A program made the position numbers and the translations under genes. Shown here one piece after another: positions 55,001 to 63,106 of a stretch of DNA of 64,000 nt (the first letter of the stretch is position 1; the number at the start of each line of letters is the position of its first letter). The notes beneath the pieces were generated by a model, which was given only the letters and a program-made list of their open reading frames with translations, made no database searches and was not told the origin of the DNA. This stretch comes from Sipunculus nudus (lineage: Eukaryota; Annelida; Sipuncula; Golfingiida; Sipunculidae): the NCBI GenBank assembly GCA_026874595.1, contig CM049315.1, positions 67,529,916 through 67,593,915 of the forward strand. The letters are read 5' to 3'.

Positions 55001-58000
55001 CACGAGAACCTGCCGTGAGGGGACACTAGGATGAGCGGACACCTTCGATGTATGGACACTAAGCTAATGTCCTGACCCATGTCCCATTAAAATTGACCTG
55101 TCATGAGCGGACACCTGCTAAACACGGACAGGGACAGTCCTGTTTGGCCTAAAATCCTGTCATGAACGGACACCCGAGTCTGATTTATCAGTGGCCACAA
55201 GTCACCCTGCGCGGGTGGAACGCTTCGTGCACGCAGTGAATGGCTCTTATATAGATACATTCATAGATATTATGTAAATGGCGGGAATTCTGAATCACAT
55301 GACTGACACGACCAATGAGCATCAACATTAGGTGAGCCAAGTCTTTTTCTGTCATATAAGCATGGCGGATGAGTGGTTTGCGCCAGCAAACTTGCAGCAC
55401 TATTTCAAGGTTGCAAAAATAATAACGATAGCATATTTGATAATTGTAACTCTACTGTTGCAAAAAACGTCAAAATGATGATTAACAAGGACAATTTGGC
55501 CTGTGCAATAATCCAAATATGACTGCGGGTGCACCTGCAGGTGTTTGCAAGTCTGGCTAGACCAGAGGTTTGCAGGATGACTTTTATTTATTTATTCAAA
55601 AACAAATATTTATTTATTCAGAAACAACGTGATTAAGAAATATTATAGATATATTTTATTGAATAAAAATTTGTTTTAAAAGTTATTTTAGTGGAAAAGT
55701 AACTATTTCTATGAAATTGTACTAATGATCCACCATTATTTAATTTTGTATTTATAAATGAACTAGCTCTTTAAAAGTCATAAAAAAATCTGCTTTCCTG
55801 TGTTAGATGTCCATATAAATATTTGTTCATATATTATTGTTATAAAAAAACATTTTATTTTTATATACTTATAGGTATGTGATTCTTCTGATTTAATTGC
55901 TGAATGAACCTCCATACAGTAATAATTATTCCCACCCCCATCTGTCCCTACCTCTCATGAAGGGACACCTGCAATGTAGGGACACTATGCCGATATCCAA
56001 CAGGTGTCCCCTAACGACATATTTTGAAACAGGTTCTGCAGAAATTAAAACATATATTAGATATTTCCATAATATTTGCCATTGTATGGCAAAATTTTAT
56101 GGAGAATCCATTTCTGACATTTTAAAAGACTTAATTTGCATATTTTACATCTAATTTGCATATTTCTGAATAAATTTATATGGTTGGTCATCAAATGAAC
56201 CATTTTTAATTACCAGTTTTGTATTTTTTCCTGCACAAATTCAAATACTCAATTTTTTACCCCCTTTTCAAGCTTTGACCACTTAATTAACATATTACTG
56301 CATCTGATTTGCATATTTCTGAACTCATTTACATATATATGTTTTTAAAAAAAGACGTTGTTAAAAAAGCAAGTTTGTTTGTCTGATTTACAAATTTACG
56401 CAATTTTGACCCATTTTCAACCTCTGTCCACTTAATTAGCATATTTTTGCATCTCTAATTTACATAATTCTGAATCATGAACTCATATTCATATATATAT
56501 TTGTGTATGTGTGTATGTATGTTTGTCAAATAAAGCCACTGTTAATACAGCAAGGTAGTTATTTTTTCTTTACTTTTTACGCTCATATGCCCAGGCACTG
56601 CCCGGCCAGCAATAAGCGTTGATTTTTGCGTTTTCAACTCACTGAAACAACTATATCTTATAGGCAATATACACAAAAGGTATACCTATTGAAACCTCCT
56701 TAAAATACTTTCTTTTGATATTACTTATGTATTATAAACTACCTCAATGCAGCATGAGGGCGCCATAAAAAAAGTGCTATTTTCTCGACTGGTGGGCGCA
56801 ACGCTGATTACACACTAGTATGGTACTGCTAATGACAACACTATCCAAGATCTTCAGTGACAACTTGATTTTTGGATCAATCCATGCAAAATTTCTCAAG
56901 ATATTTAAAAATTTGTGTAATTTTCCCCAAAAATGGACCTATTCAGGATCAAGATCACTCTCCTAGTAAAGATCATGACCCCATTTTAATAGGCTTCATC
57001 CTCTCACACATATCTATGCACATGTCACGTTTGGTAAAGATCTTAAAATATTTTATGAGTTATTGCGCAGACAAAATTAATTTGCGATGGCTGCGGCCAT
57101 GACCGTCATGAAACCAGAGTATCCCTTACTTTTCTGGGGATACAATGATAAATATTATCACATTAGCAGACAGAACTGAAAGTATTTGTTCATGTTAAAT
57201 AATGCATGAATTCCTTTGTTGTTTAATGCTTGGGAACGATCATATACTGCACAAATATGAGATTGTGGAGCGATCAATCAACGGTTGTCTGTATTTGCCA
57301 GTTTTGGCACATGGATTTTTCAATAAAATTTTTTGGGTCGCTGGTATTTTTTTGGAGTCGGTTGTGTAACTGGGAACAAAGACTTCATTAGTTTTTTGCC
57401 TTATATAAAATCCAACTGTTTTATTTTATAATATTTTGTTTCTACATTTCACAATTAGTGTCACCTGTGACCATGATTCGGAACTGTCTGACAGATGAAA
57501 ACCTAGATGTAGTAGACTCACTCGAGGTAGTTGAGCAAGTGAACATTCTTGTAGAGCAGATAACAGAAGTGTCCTACAGAGAACGCGTGAGCCCAGTTGT
57601 GGTACGGGGGATCTCTGTAGCCTTTTTTGACCATCAAGACAAACCTGCAAAGTAACACATACAAATATCCAAATATGCCTTTAAACACAAGCCTTGCCAC
57701 TCCAAGTCCAAATGCAAATGCATTTACATTTAAATTTCCCACTGCATTTGCATTTAAATGCAGTGCTGATGTGGTACATCTGCATTTGGAAAAATTGTAT
57801 GCAATTGCATTTGAAATACAAGTCAAGTCAAATGTCAAATGCAAATTTCATTTAAAAGGGAACCATGGGTAATAAGGCTAAGCTGGCTATAAGCGTTAAA
57901 TATGTTAAGTATATGGAAAGAGATAATGTTCAGTTTGATTTTTATACAGTTCTTTAAATGTTCAGGGGAGGAGGAAATAAATTTAAGTATACTAGTTAAA

Positions 58001-61000
58001 ATGAAAATTCATATGCCCAGTATTGCATCAAAGCATATACCACTACACATAAAACAAATTTATTGTGATAATTAAAACAAATCCTGTAATAAGGCAGTGT
58101 TGCATCATAGCATATACCACTACACATAAAACATAAATTTATTGTGATTAATATAAAAAAAAAGTCTGTAATAAGGCATACAGCACTTTTTATGTTCTTA
58201 AAAAAGTTGGGAGATGAGTTCATAGTCACACCAGATGACAACAAGACAAAGATATGTATTTAATGACAGTAACAGGCATGAAGAGTGGCATTCCTCTCAT
58301 TATGAAAGAATTATGCAATAAGGAGCCAGAGATCAGAAAATCAATATCAAATAGTGAGCTAAAACAGAGCTATGAATGTCATCATGATAAATGTCACTGT
58401 CCATGATCAATAAACAAAGCAAGAACCATGGAAACCGTTGGGTTAATTATTCAGTTCCTGGAGCTTTTGTTGCAAAATTTTAATTATTCTCATGTGTACA
58501 AACAAGCCCCATTACTGTAAGAAGTAATGGGTTTCCAAGAAGATTTTATATAAACCTTCCAGGATGTAAAGTCAGATGTTTCTAGTCCCAATGGTTATGA
58601 TTTGTGCCCTGTTATATGACAAAGAGTGATCACTATAGCTTACAGTCATCTGAGCTAAAAATGCCCATCCTGATATGACCTGTATGGGGATTTACATTGA
58701 AATTTTATAACTGAGATTTTCACACTCCTAACCTAGATTAATACATGAAGTCCATAAAGCTTTTTTCACATACCTTGTACATGCTCACAGAGTATACAAG
58801 ACTTTTTACGAATTTCTTTTGAAGAGCATGCCAATTTGTAGTTGTGCCCACTTATCACCCTGTTACAGTGCAAGAAACTGCAAGGTCATTTGTTAATTAG
58901 GAATGCTATGTACACTGGTACTGGGATTCTGAATTTACAAATGGCTAAACAAGGGACCTATGGGTCACTGTGCTCAGCTGACGTTAACCTTGAGGGTAAA
59001 AATCTAAAATAATATCAAATGGAGAGAAAGTGTAAGAGGAAGAGGTAATAAAGGCCATGGTTGGTTTATATGATTGGTTTGTATTGATGAGCAAAAATTG
59101 TTGCAAATAATATTTTGTGACCTGACCATGTGTTTCCTAATGTTGAAACTGAAGCATGTGTGCAGTTTGTGAACAAATGATCTGTACAATTACCATGATG
59201 ATCATTAGTTGGCTTTTCGATTAACTATTGACATTTCAGTAGTTTACACATTTGTTCAATCAAATCTTTTTTTTGTATAATATATATTATTAAATATGTT
59301 TTTTTTATGAAATGTATACAGTTGAAATATAACTAATTAACAACATAAAACATGGCAAACAAAGCCTGATCTCAAATTCTGCTGATGCAAGAAAATAATG
59401 AACAAATGTTTGTAATAAATCCTCATTTTTTTTATCACATCAATTTTTTTTAATTTAAGTTTATATTTCTATACATTTTCAATATAACATATATATCTGA
59501 ATATAAAAGTTGATTCATAATTCTCAATTGCATCATCATAAATCTCAATCTTGTCAGATAACACCACATCATGCACACAAATGTTTATTTATTTTTTACC
59601 ACAAAAATATATCTTTTAAATCTGCAAAAAAATAAATATCTAAAAAAAATACTTGATTTAGATTTCACAATTTTTAATTGTGTCTTTATTTATCCATAAT
59701 GTGCTTCATATTTTATCATAATTTAAGCATACTGATTGGTTCCATTATGATCGGTAAAATCATTTAAAAGAAAAATGATTTCTTTAAAAATGCTACATTA
59801 CACAACATTGCATCTTCTGGATTACACCTTGAATTACTTTTTCAAGGAAAGTTTTTGCATATCAGAGTGGAAACAGCATTACAATTAAGGAGATACAGTG
59901 AAAACAATAACAATACTGCATAACACTTGGTGGGTTGGGTTTGCGGGGGGGGGGGGGGGGAGGGTGATTGGGGTGGTGATATGAGAATAACTGTACACCT
60001 GTCACAGCAGGGGATCTCCCCCAGTGACTGTAACAAATCAGAAACCCTGGGATAGCTGACTTCCAGTGACCTAGAGTGGGACCCTGCATCTGTAATCTGT
60101 AATCAAAGCAAATGACTACAATAGAGCCTCAAGAAAAAAATCAATAACTAGCTTAATTTTCAAGCTTTTACTTCTAAATTTCAGATTTAAACAAATTAAA
60201 TATTTATGTTTACATGCTGTGAAAATTAAATCAATGGTACTTACAGGAAAAAAACGTGCCATGGTCAAAGTAGGGCAAAATTTAAGGTACTGATTTTATT
60301 TTTATGCTAATTACTTAAAAAATTTAAAAAATTCAGATCTAATTTTGGGTAAACAATTGAATCTTAATTAAACATAGTTAAATACTTGGGAAAATAGACT
60401 CTAGTTTCAAAATTTTTCATGTTAAGTGAGAAAATATTTTTCCTGATTTTTTACAAAGTCCATTATGTTTGGGCCCATAACTTAAAGAATTTATACTTAA
60501 CAGACTTAATTTCTGGCATGTACATAGGAACTATATAGAAGAATATTTATGGTAAAAATGAGGAAAAATAGATGAGTGGTTTTGATATGAGGCAGTCCTG
60601 AAGTGTGAAAATAGGATTTTAATAAAAAATTGAGGTTTTTCCTTAATTTCTCAAAGGAACGAAGTTGCAAAGACCCAGTTTTCGGCTTGGTAGGAGATCT
60701 TGGGGACATCTAACATTATGTTGAATTTTGGATTCCTAGGTCTTACGGTTTTAAAACGTGCCACATCTACGGACGGACGGACGGACGGACGGACGGACGG
60801 ACGGACAGACGGACAGACGACGGACAATGGACCACGACTATAGCTCAGATGACTTATAGTCAGCTGAGCTAAAAACTAGCATCTGATCATCTTTTAAACA
60901 ATGCAAACATTTGGGGCGTAGCAGTTAATCTGCAGAAGATGAAAATACTCAGCAAATTCCTGCACTAAAATAAAAGAATATACTCAGATGTGAAAATTAA

Positions 61001-61198
61001 TATTTTATCAAGCTAGGTGTGCATGGGATAAAGATGTCTGGATTACAAACACAAATTTGTCAGAAAAAAGGGGTGAATTTCCAACAAAATAGCATATCCT
61101 AAATGAATTATAGTAGATGAGACTCACTTGGCCAGTGTGTCTCGACGAATCTTAAATTTCGATATAAACCCCATGTCTTCAAACATGCTCAGGACGGC
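36881..61198 (-). CDS. PDE2A: cGMP-stimulated 3',5'-cyclic phosphodiesterase PDE2 (catalytic domain, 9 exons, 5' end outside window)
   Basis: The enzyme hydrolyses cAMP and cGMP; vertebrate PDE2A is activated by cGMP binding its GAF-B domain. Exons at 61128-61198, 57522-57644, 54465-54552, 45300-45347 (or 45213-45260), 42057-42131, 40795-40894, 40210-40322, 38106-38251 and 36881-37046 join in frame into 309 codons plus TAG. All splice borders are GT-AG. In this partial protein HNWAHAFSV (residues 39-47) carries the general-acid His39 and metal ligand His43. CHDIDH (78-83) gives His79 and Asp80, and [12 protein letters not shown] (188-199) gives Asp191. LQIGF (241-245) holds the purine-selective glutamine and the stacking phenylalanine. 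Blocks such as [41 protein letters not shown] and [17 protein letters not shown] are PDE2-specific rather than general PDE motifs. The GAF domains should lie beyond position 64000. Symbol assigned by orthology. Confidence 0.95.
37047..38105 (-). other. PDE2 intron, AT-rich
   Basis: This intron lies between the last two coding exons. It begins GTTAGT at 38105 and ends CTAG at 37047. It is AT-rich, and I recognise no repeat in it. Confidence 0.8.
38106..38251 (-). CDS. PDE2A: PDE2 catalytic exon with invariant glutamine
   Basis: It encodes [39 protein letters not shown] and [10 protein letters not shown]. The Gln and Phe of LQIGF correspond to human Gln859 and Phe862, which clamp and select the purine. 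The exon starts after TTTCCAG and ends TACAA before GTTAGT, leaving two bases of a split lysine codon. Confidence 0.96.
38252..40209 (-). other. PDE2 intron with LINE remnant
   Basis: Besides the reverse-transcriptase tail, it contains a direct repeat TGACGCTTGACTCTTGACGTG / TGACGCTTGACACGTGACAC at about 39323 and 39398. The rest is AT-rich with no recognisable content. Confidence 0.7.
38640..38968 (-). pseudogene. LINE reverse-transcriptase C-terminal fragment
   Basis: On the minus strand one frame reads [19 protein letters not shown]. Another, after a frameshift, reads [14 protein letters not shown][24 protein letters not shown] and LQTYFL. The order YL(R)DLL...PSRSLRS then AAPxLWNxLPxxIRxAxxLxxFKxxLKTYLF is the usual C-terminal tail of jockey/CR1-type non-LTR reverse transcriptases. 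The in-frame stop in place of the usual hydrophobic residue before WN, and the frameshift, show it is dead. It lies within a PDE2 intron and on the same strand as PDE2. Confidence 0.7.
40210..40322 (-). CDS. PDE2A: PDE2 catalytic exon with metal-ligand aspartate
   Basis: It encodes (D)[19 protein letters not shown] and [18 protein letters not shown]. The Asp of SCDLSD corresponds to human Asp808, a zinc ligand. The acceptor is AACTTCAG and the donor is GCT followed by GTGAGT. It starts with two bases completing an aspartate codon (human Val at this place) and ends in phase 0. Confidence 0.97.
40409..40448 (+). repeat. Fixed-end repeat family, 5' end only
   Basis: AAACAAGGAACCCATGGGTC followed by ACAGTGGTCAGCTGAACTAG matches the left end of the fixed-end repeat family. 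The right end was not found before the next exon, so this copy is truncated or diverged. It lies in the intron 40323-40794. Confidence 0.5.
40795..40894 (-). CDS. PDE2A: PDE2 catalytic exon (ATDLAHH block)
   Basis: It encodes [20 protein letters not shown] and [13 protein letters not shown], ending with one base of a split codon before GTACAG. Human PDE2A has [14 protein letters not shown] here, so the block is nearly invariant. The acceptor is TTGTTTACAG. Confidence 0.96.
41262..41864 (+). repeat. Fixed-end repeat family, short copy
   Basis: It starts CTAGGGGCCCATGGGTATTG with GCTCAGCTGA close behind, and ends CAGTCAGGTGAGCTGAAAAT. The interior, with GGTCATGACCCCAATTTGC, resembles the fragment at 56850-57110 but not the interiors of the long copies. 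It lies in the intron 40895-42056. Confidence 0.6.
42057..42131 (-). CDS. PDE2A: PDE2 catalytic exon (RHHF block)
   Basis: It encodes 25 residues, [20 protein letters not shown] then NLSRH, matching human [24 protein letters not shown]. It is flanked by TTTTGACAG and GTAAGT, phase 0 on both sides. It directly follows the duplicated 48-base exon in the transcript. Confidence 0.96.
42752..43300 (+). repeat. 36-bp minisatellite, about 15 copies, in a PDE2 intron
   Basis: The unit is AGAGAGATGTATGATAGCCA plus TGCTGGTTCACTGTAC, 36 bases, with a few point variants. As 36 is a multiple of three, several frames stay open on both strands; on the plus strand one reads [12 protein letters not shown] repeated. 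The array is preceded by a good plus-strand acceptor (TTTATTCCCTGTAG, to 42753) and followed by a good donor (ATAA then GTGAGT at 43321). A real exon is possible but unproven. Confidence 0.93.
43325..45212. other. PDE2 intron sequence, nothing recognised
   Basis: This stretch of the intron between the RHHF exon and the duplicated exon holds short open frames with no recognisable content. G-rich runs lie at about 43590 and 45088-45100. Confidence 0.5.
45213..45260 (-). CDS. PDE2A: PDE2 duplicated 48-base exon, proximal copy (E version)
   Basis: On the minus strand, AATTTTTTCAG is followed by GAG TCT GTT..., encoding [16 protein letters not shown], and then GTAAGG. It is phase 0 on both sides, exactly like the copy at 45300-45347. 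The copies differ at 3 of 48 bases, two silent, so the only protein change is E here versus G there at the first residue. Human PDE2A has lysine (K712) at this place. Whether this copy is used together with, instead of, or never with the other cannot be read from the DNA. Confidence 0.85.
45300..45347 (-). CDS. PDE2A: PDE2 duplicated 48-base exon, distal copy (G version)
   Basis: On the minus strand, TTCAATTTTGCAG is followed by GGG TCT GTT..., encoding [16 protein letters not shown], and then GTAAGA. The segment between the end of this exon and the start of the next copy is 39 bases (45261-45299), too short for ordinary spliceosomal removal. The encoded block forms the second half of the H-loop next to the active site in PDE2A structures. 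Confidence 0.9.
45391..46459 (+). repeat. Fixed-end repeat family, second-interior copy
   Basis: It starts AAACAAATGACCAATGGGTC with GCTCAGATGA nearby, and ends CTATAGCTCAGCATGACTGA then TCTTCTGAGCTGAAAAA. The interior block GAGATTAACTTCAG...GACCTTTGACCTTCTAACGCC matches 63107-63977 and differs from the interior of the 1.9-kb copies. It starts only 44 bases upstream of the duplicated exon on the coding strand. Confidence 0.7.
46460..47084. other. PDE2 intron sequence, nothing recognised
   Basis: This AT-rich stretch has a short GT microsatellite at about 46787-46800 and no coding or repeat ends that I can place. Confidence 0.5.
47085..48436 (+). repeat. 43-bp minisatellite, about 31 copies, in a PDE2 intron
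   Basis: The unit is GTCAGTAAGCCAGAACAAGT plus GATCTCTCTAACCTCTGCATCAG, 43 bases. In the right half, units with CCAGAAC and CCAAAAC often alternate, giving an 86-bp dimer. Marginal units at both ends carry more changes (TAGTCTCTTTAACC at the left, a truncated AACCTCAGGTCAGAG at the right). It holds no open frame of note. Confidence 0.97.
48437..50151. other. PDE2 intron sequence, nothing recognised
   Basis: This is AT-rich intron sequence. A 99-codon plus-strand open frame at 49568-49867 shows no known motif, and its codon pattern gives no support for a gene. Confidence 0.5.
50152..50190 (+). repeat. Fixed-end repeat family, 5' end only
   Basis: ATAAAACAAGGGCCCCATGG followed by GTCACATTGCACAGCTGAA matches the left end of the family. 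No matching right end was found before the next copy starts at 50673. Confidence 0.5.
50673..52590 (+). repeat. Fixed-end repeat family, 1.9-kb copy A
   Basis: It starts AAAACAAGGGACCTATGGGT with CACTGTGCTCAGCTGACG, and ends CAGATGACTTATAGTCAGCT then GAGCTAAAAAT. GCTCAGCTGA near the start is the inverse of TCAGCTGAGC near the end. The interior has a G run (51674-51692) and a GGAC microsatellite (about 52483-52535). It is nearly identical over its length to 58947-60875. The short open frames in it recur in both copies with frameshifts, and no reverse transcriptase or transposase is recognisable. Confidence 0.85.
52591..54382 (+). repeat. Fixed-end repeat family, copy with internal tandem duplication
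   Basis: Two units of about 660-680 bases share TAACATTATGCCAACAGCCT (52901 and 53559), the CTCCAAAAAAATTCAATAAC block and the AGGAGATCTT block. The second runs on to the normal family end, GTCAGCTGAGCTAAAAA at about 54382. A G-rich segment (52676-52805) precedes them. The family end lies about 82 bases from the splice donor of the CHDIDH exon. Confidence 0.7.
54465..54552 (-). CDS. PDE2A: PDE2 catalytic exon with CHDIDH motif
   Basis: It encodes [20 protein letters not shown] and TTNSYQVTS after one base completing a glutamate codon. His and Asp of CHD correspond to human His696 and Asp697, both metal ligands. It is flanked by TTTTTCAG and GTAAGT and ends in phase 0, so it can join either copy of the 48-base exon. 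Confidence 0.97.
54738..55000 (+). repeat. 23-bp minisatellite, about 11 copies
   Basis: The unit is ACTATGTACTTCATACACTG plus GTT, 23 bases, with many point variants. Because 23 is not divisible by three, the open frame across it shows a 23-residue repeat, confirming the period. It abuts the pogo-like element end at 55001. Confidence 0.9.
55001..56041. mobile_element. Pogo/Tigger-like non-autonomous element
   Basis: The left end is CACGAGAACCTGCCGTGAGG GGACAC. The right end on the minus strand is CTGCAGAACCTGTTTC...GGGGACACCTG. Both margins hold several GGACACC/GGTGTCC words (left 55017-55170, right 55960-56015). AGAACCTG-plus-GGACACC ends are typical of pogo/Tigger transposons; this is established for the superfamily but not tested for this copy. 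No transposase is recognisable; the 70-codon minus-strand frame inside is unassigned. Confidence 0.5.
56085..56560 (+). repeat. AT-rich imperfect tandem repeat (about three units)
   Basis: Blocks ACTTAATTWRCATATT, TAATTTGCATATTTCTGAA and a GTTAAWAMAGCAAG end recur at intervals of roughly 130 bases. Units are strongly diverged. Confidence 0.5.
56850..57110 (+). repeat. Dispersed repeat fragment
   Basis: The GATCATGACCCCATTTTAAT AGGCTTCATCC block matches GGTCATGACCCCAATTTGCATAGTCTTCATCC in the short fixed-end copy at 41262-41864. Neither family end is present. Confidence 0.45.
57522..57644 (-). CDS. PDE2A: PDE2 catalytic exon with HNWAH motif
   Basis: It encodes (K)[33 protein letters not shown] and VHLLNYL(E). 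The first His of HNWAH is the general acid (human His656) and the second a metal ligand (His660). Human PDE2A reads [20 protein letters not shown] here. The acceptor is TACTTTGCAG and the donor is GTGAGT; both ends have split codons that match their neighbours. Confidence 0.98.
57706..57850. promoter_or_regulatory. Cluster of ATGCAAAT octamers and TGCATTT palindromes
   Basis: Three exact POU octamers occur at 57712-57719 (plus), 57746-57753 (minus) and 57839-57846 (plus), among further TGCATTT/AAATGCA words. The cluster lies 68-200 bases upstream of the HNWAH exon on the coding strand. It could be an intronic enhancer or simply a degenerate short repeat. Confidence 0.25.
57852..58662 (+). repeat. 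Fixed-end repeat family, short copy
   Basis: It starts TAAAAGGGAACCATGGGTAA and ends CACTATAGCTTACAGTCATC then TGAGCTAAAAATG. The interior contains an imperfect direct repeat of TTGCATCAWAGCATATACCA and ACTACACATAAAACA (about 58022 and 58100). Confidence 0.65.
58947..60875 (+). repeat. Fixed-end repeat family, 1.9-kb copy B
   Basis: It is collinear with 50673-52590 from AAACAAGGGACCTATGGGTC to GTCAGCTGAGCTAAAAA. It has the same G run (59945-59960), the same GCAGGGGATCTCCCCCAGTG segment and a longer GGAC microsatellite (about 60770-60815). The few differences per hundred bases suggest a younger pair than the other copies. Confidence 0.85.
61128..61198 (-). CDS. PDE2A: PDE2 exon, start of catalytic domain (first exon visible)
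   Basis: It encodes [23 protein letters not shown], matching human [23 protein letters not shown], which begins the catalytic domain. The acceptor is TTTTACAG and the donor is CCAA followed by GTGAGT. Earlier exons coding for the linker and GAF domains are not in the remaining 2.8 kb of the window. Confidence 0.93.
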
Positions 61199-61544
61199 CT
61201 GTAAAAGAGACACAAGTACAGTTAAAGTTCAAAGTGTTACAAGTCATGCCATCTATGGCCTTACACTATTAAGATATAAATAATCAAATATGAAATACTA
61301 AGCAAACTGCTGATGACAATAAATTGAAGGTTGATCTCCTTGCCAGTCTCCATAGCAAATCAGGGGATCTAGGTAGGATTTCAGAGATTAGCTGTCTGAA
61401 AGACAGATTGGGACTTCTAGGTTATTTGGAGCCCTGTATATATAAAACTAGCGCAATTTTGGCCCTTTGACATTAGAGAGTATACACCAGCCCTCTGTCG
61501 TCAGAGTGCCGCTATATCCTTCAATGAGGACCGCAGTGTAAAAC

Positions 61545-62547
61545 CAGGGGCGGATCCAGGATTTAGGAAAAGGAGCTGTCCAACCCAGGAGGACTAATGA
61601 CAAAACCTAACAAGGCCTACAGGCTTAATGCGAACTTTTGCAATGGGATATACATCAGGTATGGTGCTTCCATGCTGGACCGTTACTTTTCACGTACAGG
61701 TGTGATATGTATATGTACAATGCAAGCACTTAACATTTTGAACCCAAGTACATGCACCGATTACACAAATATCACTGCTGAAATACTGGCATGGGTGCAC
61801 CAAAAAACGCTAATAATCCCACATCATTTGATATATGACAGATTTTGCAAAAAAACTGGGGATGTTAGCTCCTGCTATTCCTGAGAAATTATGGGTTAAT
61901 GTACTGATGACCAATGACCCTCGTACAGAAAGGGTTGATGCAGGTGGTGCCACCAATACCTCAAATTCATATATGAGTCATGTTACCAACATTTGCATAA
62001 AATTTGGCTTCAGTTGTTTCTGATAATGTAATTTTAGTTTCCTTATGGCAAAATGACGAAGTTCAGCTTCCTGTAACTCCGCCAAAATTCACCAAACTGG
62101 AACCATTCGAACAAACTTGAGAGAGATAGTTTCATAGATTATTTCTGTGAAATATATAACATTTTGGCTAGACAGTTTCGGAGAAGATGATTTTTAAGGG
62201 GTTTTTTAGCTTTCTCCTTAAAAAACTATGTAAATGCAGAAAGCAAAAAAAAAAAAAACAAAACAAATCAAATAAGAGTTTTTTAGATGAATGATTTTAC
62301 GCATAGAATTTGGTGATGCTAGCTCCTATGTTTTTTTAGATAGCATGGGTTAATTGTACGGACAACTGCGTACAGACAATGCTGCGCCATCGCACAAGCT
62401 CACAGGTTTGCTAGAAAAGGTCCACAGGTGTGGAAAAGGAGGGGGTCCAGTCTGCAAAAATTAGTCTGAAACCCTTAAAAAAAGGTTGCGTTGGCTGAAA
62501 AATGGGGGGTCCAGACTCCATGGACCCCTCCGTTGGATCCTCTTCTG
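61545..62547 (+). mobile_element. hAT-like non-autonomous element, about 1 kb
   Basis: The left end is CAGGGGCGGATCCAGGATTT and the right end reads CCGTTGGATCCTCTTCTG, an imperfect inverse of the left. GGGGGTCCAG words near the right end echo the CCAACCCAGG region near the left. The interior has two open frames of 95 and 62 codons with no transposase motif. No clear 8-base target duplication is visible. It carries the same end as 26105-26235 in inverted orientation. Confidence 0.5.
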
Positions 62548-62552
62548 AAAGT

Positions 62553-62943
62553 GCTATGAGGATGCAAAAATTTTAGTAATTTTATACAACGCCTCATGGC
62601 CTACAAGTACACTTTCACTTGACATAAATCAGACCAATTGTAAGCTTTTTTAGTAAACTTTCTAACAACACCTACCATGTGCGAGAAAAATTCCATTTTA
62701 AGTCAGCATATTGGTAAATCCCATTGCATGTTTGTTGAATTTATGCCTACATGATGCAAGCATGGCTCGCACAGGTTACTTGACAAGAACCAACTTGTGC
62801 TCTAACAGGAAATGACTCATCACCATAGGGACAGATTTTTAGTTTGGGATGTTAAAAAAATATCAGCAGTTTTCCATCTTATCAATGCAACAGGATGGAA
62901 GGCCACTACAGTTCACTCCTCAGTACGGCTTGTATCATGACTC
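62553..62943 (+). repeat. Dispersed repeat, copy 2 of a pair
   Basis: This copy is collinear with 5443-5873. It begins directly after the hAT-like element, so either the element inserted into the left part of this repeat or the two travel together. Confidence 0.6.
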
Positions 62944-63106
62944 AAGTAAGGCTGACCAGCCCAATATTAATGTCTACTATGTCATCTATTTTATAGCTAA
63001 TATAAAACCTGAACTCCAGGAAGCTTAATGATGACAGCTCTTTCTTTTTGTTGGTTACTCCACTAACAGGCTGGGGACCTCTCCCTTAAATGTAAACAAA
63101 CAAACA

